6,047 bases of DNA, from the NCBI GenBank assembly GCA_014379235.1, contig JACMMD010000416.1, forward strand, positions 1-6,047. The letters run 5' to 3'. Below, one piece after another: positions 1-5,372 of this stretch. Positions within the stretch are counted from its first letter, which is position 1. Every line of letters begins with the position of its first letter. Below the pieces are notes generated by a model. That model was not told the origin of the DNA and ran no database searches. It worked only from the letters and a program-made list of their open reading frames with translations. Both the position numbers and the translations under genes were made by a program. Source of the DNA: Anaerolineae bacterium (GTDB lineage: Bacteria; Chloroflexota; Anaerolineae; Aggregatilineales; Phototrophicaceae).

Positions 1-198
1 ATTAAAACGCTCGAAGCCTTCTTCGCCTGTCATGGCAACCTGAGCCAGACCGCCGAAATGCTAATCGTTCACCGCAATACGCTGCTCTATCGTATGAATC
101 GCATCAATGACATCGCAACCATCGACCTAGACCGCCCCGAAACGCGCCTCGCCCTGCATCTGGCCCTCACGATCCGGCGGCTGTTAGCACTCAATTAG
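1..198 (+). CDS. PucR/CdaR-family transcriptional regulator, C-terminal HTH domain (5' truncated by window edge)
   Basis: Frame 1 is open from the first base to a TAG at 196-198, giving 65 residues without a start codon, so this is the tail of a longer gene. The residues match the C-terminal helix-turn-helix of PucR/CdaR-type regulators (Pfam HTH_30 type). They show a leading 'TLEAFFACHGNLSQTAEML' helix pair, then the hallmark 'VHRNTLLYRMNRI' recognition segment (about residues 23-35). A closing stretch 'DLDRPETRLALHLALTIRRLL' corresponds to the family's usual 'dp.trl.L.lAl...ll' ending. The domain appears complete. The effector-sensing N-terminal part lies outside the window, so the ligand cannot be told. 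In this family the C-terminal HTH binds DNA, and members regulate purine, sugar-acid, proline or other nitrogen-linked genes. The gene ends 217 bases before gltB on the same strand, with no clear hairpin terminator between them, which makes gltB a possible target. That target is inference only. Confidence 0.87.
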   Translation: MKTLEAFFACHGNLSQTAEMLIVHRNTLLYRMNRINDIATIDLDRPETRLALHLALTIRRLLALN

Positions 199-210
199 CG
201 TAAATAAACG

Positions 211-261
211 GCAAAAAGCCACATTATTTGGATAGGTTGTGCAAAATACCACATTGTGTGG
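211..261. promoter_or_regulatory. Pair of direct repeats, candidate tandem operator upstream of gltB
   Basis: Two 21-base copies lie at 211-231 and 241-261. Both begin GCAAAA, share CCACATT in the middle, and end TGG. They match at 17 of 21 positions by hand alignment, and their starts are exactly 30 bases apart, close to three turns of B-DNA. The second copy contains a perfect dyad, CCACA-TTG-TGTGG (249-261). The first has a degenerate form, CCACA..TTTGG (219-231). Same-face spacing plus a dyad in an upstream intergenic region is the usual look of two cooperative dimer sites for a transcription factor. The neighbouring PucR-type protein is the obvious candidate binder, but nothing in the sequence proves it. 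The pair lies 155-205 bases before the gltB start codon. Confidence 0.5.
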
Positions 262-402
262 TAATGAAGTTCTAGCAGACTATCCGTAGATATACGAACC
301 CTCTTACTTTAAATTATAGACAAAGAAACATGCGGCTGCTTTGTTGAGAAGCGACAAAGGAGCCTCTTCCCATCTTTTCAACCCAACCGTAACCGCATTT
401 GT

Positions 403-408
403 AGGAGG
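403..408 (+). promoter_or_regulatory. Ribosome binding site deciding the gltB start
   Basis: AGGAGG at 403-408 is a near-perfect Shine-Dalgarno core, with 7 bases between it and the ATG at 416-418. The open frame extends upstream to a TTG at 341, but the bases before that TTG (AACATGCGGCTGCT) carry no such site. The extra 25 residues would also only lengthen the cleaved propeptide. The ATG at 416 is therefore preferred. Confidence 0.87.
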
Positions 409-415
409 CACGTCA

Positions 416-3400
416 ATGCACTCATCCACTGACTATCACAGTCAACCAGACGTACCCCCGCTCCATCTCGACGATACCCGCGAACATGACGCTTGCGCGC
501 TAATTTGTGCCGTCCGCAAAGGCGGCGAACCCACACACGGCAACGTAAAACGCACAATTGAAGCGCTTGCTCGCATGGGCCATCGCACGGGACAAGTCGA
601 TGGTGAGGGCGATGGCGTCGGCATTTTGACCGACATCCCGCGTCAGCTTTGGGCAAAGCGTCTGGCTCGCGCTGGACTGCGTTCATCGCTGGCTACGCAC
701 CGCAGCTTTTGGGTTGCTCATTTGATGATCCCGGCGGCTGACCGTGAACGTGCCGCCAATCTTGTCGAGCAGATCGTCTTTCGCATCAACGAAGCTGGCC
801 TCGATGTGCTGCTCGAATACCCCGGCAAGGTCAACTGGCACGTCCTCGGCCCCAACGCCGAAAAGAACGAGCCGGACTTCTGGCAGATCGTCGGCATGAA
901 CGGCACGGTTCCCGCTGAACAATTAGACCGCACCATGTTCGGTTTACAGGTCGGGCTGGAACGCGAACTCGGTGTGCATTTCGCGTCGTTCTCGTCCAGC
1001 AGCGTCGTCTATAAAGTGCAGGGCACAGTCGAAATTCTGCGCCGTTACTATCCCGAACTGCGCGACCCTGACTTCGCCTCGACGGTGACGCTGGGCCACG
1101 CCCGTTATAGCACCAACACCAACTCGAATTTTGAGCGTGTGCAGCCCTTTAACCTGCTCGGTCATAACGGCGAATTCAACACAATTTCGCGCTTCCGGCT
1201 GGAAGCGTCTATGGTCGATATTCCGCTCGACCCTAGCAACTCCGACTCGCAGGACGTTGACCGCTTCCTGCAAGCGCTGTGTATGCAGTACGATCTCGAT
1301 CTGATCGAGGCGATGGAATACATCTTCCCGCCCTTCGGCCACGATCTCATCCAGAACGCGCCGGAAATTCACGCGGTATACGATCAAGTTCGCCGCGCTT
1401 TCGGCCCGTTCGCGCAGGGGCCCGCCGCCGTCGTCGCCCGCTTGGGTGATATGGCCGTTTTCAGCGTGGACGCGCTTGGCTTGCGCCCGCTGTGGTTTGG
1501 CGAAACTGAGAAAGAATTCTTCGCCACTTCCGAGCGCGGCGTTTATCCGATGGATGCGATGTCCGCCGAGCCGCGCCCACTTGCTCCCGGCGAAAAGGTC
1601 GCTGTAAAGATCACGCCCGGACGCTACATCGAAGTGCTGGACTATCCTGCCATTCAGCGCCACGTCCTCAATCGCGCCCGTGAACGCGGCGTGCTGGAAG
1701 GCAGCCATGACAATCGCCATTGGGCATTGGATGAACTGCCCCTAGCGCCCGTTTCGGGTTCTGCGTCAAACGGCGTCAGCAATGGCAACGGGAACGGTGG
1801 CAGCGGCAAAAGCCATAATGGCAGCAGCAACGGTGGACACCCTGTCGAAACCGCTGTTGCCGCAGCAGTCGGAGCGCAAGCCGCTCCTGCCGCTGTCGCG
1901 GTAGCTGTCGCAGCACCCACCGCTTATCCTTGGTTGGAGCGTGTAGCCGCCGTCAACACAACGACCATGGCCGCACTCGGTTGGGAACGCTATCATCTTT
2001 CGTTAATCGATGCACTCGCCGCCGACAAAAAAGAGGAAATCGGTTCGCTTGGTTGGGATGGGCCGCTGGCCGCCATCAGCCAAACCCGTGAGAACATCCC
2101 CGACTTCTTCAAAGAAACCGTCGCCGTCGTCACCAATCCGGCCATTGACCGCGAACGTGAACAGGCGCAGTTCTCAACGACGATGTTCGTCGGGGTGCGG
2201 CCAGACATCGCACAGGCTTCTAACCCGGACGACATCACCGTTAAGCTGGAGACCCCGCTGTTGATTGGCGGACATCCCGCACTTGGCACAAACGAAGATT
2301 TGCGCGCCCTCGCCCATCAATATGGTTCGATGACACTGGAAGACCTGCTCGACGTTTTTGGCCAACGGGTCGTTGTCCTGTCGATAAGCGCCGCTTTTGA
2401 CGAAACCATTGAAATGGCCGTTGATCGTCTCAAGAGCGCGGCGATAGAAGCCGTCCTCGATGGCGCGCAGTGTGTCGTCCTTGACGATAGCGACGTGTAC
2501 GATGGGCGGCGGCTGTGGCTCGACCCGATGCTGATGACTGCCGCGATTGACCGCGCCCTGCGTGAATCGGGCTACTCTCCCAATCTGCGCCGCCGTGCGG
2601 GTATCGTCGTGCGCTCCGGCGCGCTGCGTTCGCTGCATGATCTGGCGCTGACGGTGGCGATGGGCGCGAACGCGCTCGTCCCCTATGCGATGTACGCCGT
2701 CGGTATTCAGATTGCGCCACGCGCTCCAAAAGAGACGCTTACGGCTGAACAATTTTTGGCGCGGCTTGGCAATACACTGTCCTCGCTGACCAACGCGCTG
2801 CAAAAAGTCACTTCTACGATTGGCTGCCACGAACTGCGCGGCTATGGTCATTCGATAAGCTCCGTCGGACTGTCGCTAAATGTCGCCGCTGTGTTCGGAA
2901 CGCCGAACTATTTCGGCTCAGACGGACGTGGTTTGACGTGGGGCGCACTGCGGGCCGACGCGGAAGAACGTGCGGCGGAACTGCGTGCCGAAAAGCCCAA
3001 CAAGCTGTCGAACCCGGATCGCTTTTACCCCAAAATGTGGAAGAAGGCCGAAAACGTCGCACACGGCGAAATGACGCTGGAAGAATACACCAATCACCTC
3101 ATGAACCTTGAGGACGAGATTCCGATTGCGTTGCGTCACATCATCGGCCTGCGCGAGAACGAAACGCCTGATGCCATCAATCCCGCCGATGTGGATATGA
3201 GCATCGATGGCTACGATATGCCCGTGCTGATCGGCGCGATGTCGTTTGGCTCACAGGGCGAACTCGCCTACAAGTCCTATGCAGAGTCGGCGTATCGTCT
3301 CAACATTATCTGCGTAAACGGCGAAGGCGGCGAACTACCCGATGTGATGGGCAAGTATCCGCATCATCGCGGTAATCAAGTCGCATCGGCACGTTTCGGC

Positions 3401-5170
3401 GTCAACATCGAATTCCTGAACTCGTGCGAATACTTGGAAATCAAGATCGGTCAGGGTGCGAAACCCGGCGAAGGCGGCCAGCTACCCGGTTACAAAGTGA
3501 CCGAGCAAGTGGCGGCAGCGCGCAAGACGACCCCCGGCGTGGCCCTGATTTCGCCAAGCAATAACCATGACCTGTATTCGATTGAAGACCTCGCGCAGTT
3601 GATTGACGAACTCAAGACTGCTAATCCGTATGCACGTATCTCGGTCAAAATTCCGGTTGTCCCCGGTGTCGGCATTATCGCTGTCGGCGTGGCTAAAGCG
3701 GGCGCGGACATCATCAACATCACGGGTTACGATGGTGGCACAGGCGCGGCCCGCGCTCACTCGCTGCGTTATGTCGGTCTGCCCGCTGAAATCGGCGTGT
3801 GGCTGTCGCATCGCGCTCTGATCGAGAGCGGCCTGCGTGACGACGTTGAACTGTGGTGCGACGGCGGCATGAAAAGCGGGCGCGACGTGGTGAAGATGCT
3901 GTGCATGGGCGCGAACCGTGTCGGCTTCGGTACGCTGGCGATGGTCGCTGTGGGCTGTACGATCTGTCGCGGCTGTCAGGATGGTACATGTCACGTCGGT
4001 ATCACCACGCACATCAAGACCAAAGAAGAGGCCACTCTCAAAGGTCTCAAGTCCTTTGAACCCCGCGATTACGAAGACTCCGTGCAGGGCATTGTCAACG
4101 TGTTCCACATGCTTGGCGACGACATCCGCAAGTGGACGGCCAAGCTCGGTTTCACGCGCACTCAAGACCTCGTAGGTCGCGCTGACCTGCTCGAACAAAT
4201 CGCCATGCACGACAAGATTGACCTTACGCCGCTGACCCGCCGCGTCCCCTACACACCAAAGGGACAGGTACAACCCGGCGTCGGTCTACGCTTGTCACGA
4301 CCACGCGCTGCCCTCACTCGTGAGATCACGCACATCGTCGGTCAGCATATCGCATGGGGCGAACTCGAACTGACTTACGACGACGAACAGGTCATGGCGA
4401 TGGATCGTGCGCTCGGTACCCATCTCTCCGGCGCGCTGCAACGTCAAGAATTCGAAAACGCCGCCGACGTGAAAGCCGTTCACCTGAACTTCAGCAGTTC
4501 GGCGCTTCCCGGCAACGGTCTAGCGGCATTCCTCGATGATCCGGTGAATGTGCTGGTCGAAGGCGGCGCGCAAGACGGTGTGGCTAAATGTGCCAAAGGC
4601 GGCAAAGTCACTATCCTCAAAGGGCTAAACCACAACGGTCAGCGCCTTGATGGTTCGGTGGGCAAGAGCTTCGCCTATGGCGCACAAGGTGGACGTTTCA
4701 TCGTGCAAGGCAACGCCGACAGCCGCGCCTGTATCCGCCTGAGCGGTGCAGACGTGATCTTCGGCGGCTTGATCGATGCGCCTCTGCGCGACGAACTCGG
4801 CGGCTTGGCCGCCCGTTCAAACCTCAAGGGCTATGCCTGCGAGTACATGACATCAGGGCGCGTCGTCATCCTCGGCGATCCCGGGCCGTGGATGTGCGCG
4901 GGCATGTCCGGCGGTGCGATTTACCAGCGCATTCAGCCGGAGATGAATCTCGACGTGGATGCTATTCGCCGCCGTATTGCGAAGGGCGCGACGGTGGAAA
5001 TCTTCCGCCTCGATGAAAACGCCATCGCGGAACTACGCGAACTGCTTGGCTACTACATTCAAGCGCTGGAACTCAACAATCAGCCGGAAGCTGCACAACC
5101 GCTTTATGTGCTGCTGCGCTGCCCCGAAGATCACTTCGTCAAGATCGCCGCGCCACAGCGCGTACAGTAA
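416..5170 (+). CDS. gltB: Glutamate synthase (GOGAT) large subunit, four-domain, with unusual interdomain linker
   Basis: Cytoplasmic enzyme of ammonia assimilation: glutamine + 2-oxoglutarate + reductant give two glutamates. It has 1584 residues, slightly above the usual ~1480-1550. Domains in order: (1) class II glutaminase, about 27-430, with predicted nucleophile C27 after a 26-residue propeptide (EHDAC), HARYSTNT (228-235), HNGEFNT (250-256) and GLRP (355-358); (2) Gly/Asn/Ser then Ala/Val-rich linker, 447-503; (3) central domain, about 506-820, with TNPAIDRERE (573-582); (4) FMN/2-oxoglutarate domain, about 850-1230, with GAMSFGSQGE (from 940), GEGGE (969-973), QGAKPGEGGQLPG (1013-1025), GYDGGTGA (1104-1111), DGGMKSGRD (from 1149) and Fe-S cysteines C1181, C1187, C1192 in the family's C-x5-C-x4-C spacing, plus extra C1184; (5) GXGXG beta-helix, about 1355-1520, with CEYMTSG (1475-1481) and AGMSGG (1495-1500). 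No gltD follows, so NADPH or ferredoxin dependence is undecided. Product class is certain. Several motifs diverge from enteric and cyanobacterial enzymes. Confidence 0.97.
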   Translation: MHSSTDYHSQPDVPPLHLDDTREHDACALICAVRKGGEPTHGNVKRTIEALARMGHRTGQVDGEGDGVGILTDIPRQLWAKRLARAGLRSSLATHRSFWVAHLMIPAADRERAANLVEQIVFRINEAGLDVLLEYPGKVNWHVLGPNAEKNEPDFWQIVGMNGTVPAEQLDRTMFGLQVGLERELGVHFASFSSSSVVYKVQGTVEILRRYYPELRDPDFASTVTLGHARYSTNTNSNFERVQPFNLLGHNGEFNTISRFRLEASMVDIPLDPSNSDSQDVDRFLQALCMQYDLDLIEAMEYIFPPFGHDLIQNAPEIHAVYDQVRRAFGPFAQGPAAVVARLGDMAVFSVDALGLRPLWFGETEKEFFATSERGVYPMDAMSAEPRPLAPGEKVAVKITPGRYIEVLDYPAIQRHVLNRARERGVLEGSHDNRHWALDELPLAPVSGSASNGVSNGNGNGGSGKSHNGSSNGGHPVETAVAAAVGAQAAPAAVAVAVAAPTAYPWLERVAAVNTTTMAALGWERYHLSLIDALAADKKEEIGSLGWDGPLAAISQTRENIPDFFKETVAVVTNPAIDREREQAQFSTTMFVGVRPDIAQASNPDDITVKLETPLLIGGHPALGTNEDLRALAHQYGSMTLEDLLDVFGQRVVVLSISAAFDETIEMAVDRLKSAAIEAVLDGAQCVVLDDSDVYDGRRLWLDPMLMTAAIDRALRESGYSPNLRRRAGIVVRSGALRSLHDLALTVAMGANALVPYAMYAVGIQIAPRAPKETLTAEQFLARLGNTLSSLTNALQKVTSTIGCHELRGYGHSISSVGLSLNVAAVFGTPNYFGSDGRGLTWGALRADAEERAAELRAEKPNKLSNPDRFYPKMWKKAENVAHGEMTLEEYTNHLMNLEDEIPIALRHIIGLRENETPDAINPADVDMSIDGYDMPVLIGAMSFGSQGELAYKSYAESAYRLNIICVNGEGGELPDVMGKYPHHRGNQVASARFGVNIEFLNSCEYLEIKIGQGAKPGEGGQLPGYKVTEQVAAARKTTPGVALISPSNNHDLYSIEDLAQLIDELKTANPYARISVKIPVVPGVGIIAVGVAKAGADIINITGYDGGTGAARAHSLRYVGLPAEIGVWLSHRALIESGLRDDVELWCDGGMKSGRDVVKMLCMGANRVGFGTLAMVAVGCTICRGCQDGTCHVGITTHIKTKEEATLKGLKSFEPRDYEDSVQGIVNVFHMLGDDIRKWTAKLGFTRTQDLVGRADLLEQIAMHDKIDLTPLTRRVPYTPKGQVQPGVGLRLSRPRAALTREITHIVGQHIAWGELELTYDDEQVMAMDRALGTHLSGALQRQEFENAADVKAVHLNFSSSALPGNGLAAFLDDPVNVLVEGGAQDGVAKCAKGGKVTILKGLNHNGQRLDGSVGKSFAYGAQGGRFIVQGNADSRACIRLSGADVIFGGLIDAPLRDELGGLAARSNLKGYACEYMTSGRVVILGDPGPWMCAGMSGGAIYQRIQPEMNLDVDAIRRRIAKGATVEIFRLDENAIAELRELLGYYIQALELNNQPEAAQPLYVLLRCPEDHFVKIAAPQRVQ
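1754..1924 (+). other. Low-complexity linker inside GltB (residues 447-503)
   Basis: In-frame segment between the glutaminase and central domains. The first half (447-475) is almost entirely Gly, Asn, Ser and His, with repeated NG/GNG/NGG units from GGCAACGG-like codon runs. The second half (477-503) is Ala/Val-rich with a few Pro. It has the composition of a flexible disordered tether, and the conserved family sequence resumes at W506. I do not recall such an insertion in well-studied GltB proteins, where these domains are joined directly. The frame stays open through it with no sign of a frameshift, so it looks like a genuine part of the protein. Confidence 0.85.
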
Positions 5171-5186
5171 TCAGCTAGATTCACAC

Positions 5187-5215
5187 GTGGGGGCAGGTCT
5201 GAGACCTGCCCCCAC
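5187..5215 (+). terminator. Perfect 13-bp hairpin after gltB: probable terminator and/or dispersed palindromic repeat
   Basis: The arms GTGGGGGCAGGTC (5187-5199) and GACCTGCCCCCAC (5203-5215) are perfectly complementary around a 3-base loop, TGA. The stem is very GC-rich and starts 16 bases after the gltB stop codon, the right place for a rho-independent terminator. The T tract after it is poor (CGTTTTCCTCT), so termination may be incomplete or the hairpin may mainly protect the 3' end of the message. A perfect G/C-rich palindrome of this composition also resembles short dispersed repeats I recall from Chloroflexota genomes. The two readings are compatible. Confidence 0.6.
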
Positions 5216-5279
5216 CGTTTTCCTCTCGCCCCAATTCTTTACCAGTTATTTATAGCTTTCGCATTGCCCCAAAACTCGT

Positions 5280-5312
5280 TTGGCACCACGATAGAGTTAT
5301 CGTCGCTATATT
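5280..5312 (+). promoter_or_regulatory. Tentative promoter with dyad in a long spacer, upstream of the secreted-protein gene
   Basis: TTGGCA (5280-5285) resembles a -35 box and TATATT (5307-5312) a -10 box, each matching consensus at 5 of 6 positions. They are 21 bases apart, longer than the normal 17. Between them sits a perfect inverted repeat, ACGATA-GAGT-TATCGT (5288-5303). Long-spacer promoters with a central dyad are known for MerR-type regulation, but 21 bases exceeds even those (19-20). Chance is a real possibility, so this is a weak call. Confidence 0.22.
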
Positions 5313-5360
5313 GTCACCCGCCCCCAAAACGCAATAGAAGTCTCCGCTTAAGTTAGACAT

Positions 5361-5364
5361 GGAG
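5361..5364 (+). promoter_or_regulatory. Ribosome binding site for the secreted-protein gene
   Basis: GGAG at 5361-5364 lies 8 bases before the ATG at 5373. Another ATG at 5366 is only 1 base from the site and opens a short frame that stops near 5500. The ATG at 5373 leads directly into a signal peptide and is the supported start. Confidence 0.65.
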
Positions 5365-5372
5365 CATGAATT

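Larger units (their letters stand above)
199..415. other. Intergenic region between the regulator and gltB (5' control region of gltB)
   Basis: This 217-base gap is visibly more AT-rich than the flanking genes and has no coding frame worth keeping. It contains a tandem 21-base repeat (211-231, 241-261), an AT-rich patch (about 301-330, with TATAGA at 315-320) and the gltB ribosome binding site. I could not find a convincing sigma-70 pair: TATAGA has no TTGACA-like box at 16-18 bases. TTGTGT (254-259), inside the second repeat, has only a poor -10 match (GACTAT, 278-283). The transcription start is therefore unassigned. No tRNA, riboswitch or rho-independent terminator for the upstream gene was recognised. 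Confidence 0.6.
5171..5372. other. Intergenic region between gltB and the secreted-protein gene
   Basis: This 202-base gap contains a strong hairpin just after gltB (5187-5215), then an apparently featureless pyrimidine-rich and mixed stretch (about 5216-5275). After that come a weak promoter-like arrangement with a dyad (5280-5312) and a ribosome binding site for the next gene (5361-5364). A short + strand open frame overlapping the gltB end and running to 5255 crosses the hairpin. It is a shadow frame and was not kept. Confidence 0.6.

Noticed and set aside
249..261. CCACA-TTG-TGTGG as a terminator of the regulator gene
   Set aside because: The stem is only 5 bp, has no T tract after it, and is part of a repeated element. 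An operator-like role fits better.
341..415. Upstream TTG start adding 25 residues to GltB
   Set aside because: There is no ribosome binding site before the TTG, while AGGAGG sits 7 bases before the ATG at 416. The normal GltB propeptide is short and already present from 416.
944..1720. Antisense open frame of 258 codons within gltB
   Set aside because: It lies entirely opposite conserved glutaminase-domain sequence and shows no recognisable domain. Its length fits a codon-bias shadow.
2174..2851. Antisense open frame of 225 codons within gltB
   Set aside because: It is complementary to the conserved central domain and has Arg/His/Gln-rich composition typical of reverse-strand shadows.
3482..4273. 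Antisense open frame of 263 codons within gltB
   Set aside because: It is opposite the most conserved FMN/Fe-S region and has no family resemblance. It is explained by selection on the + strand.
4959..5255. + strand 98-codon frame overlapping the gltB end and the hairpin
   Set aside because: It is a +1-type shadow of the gltB C-terminus that runs through the palindrome. Arg/Ser-rich shadow composition and no ribosome binding site.
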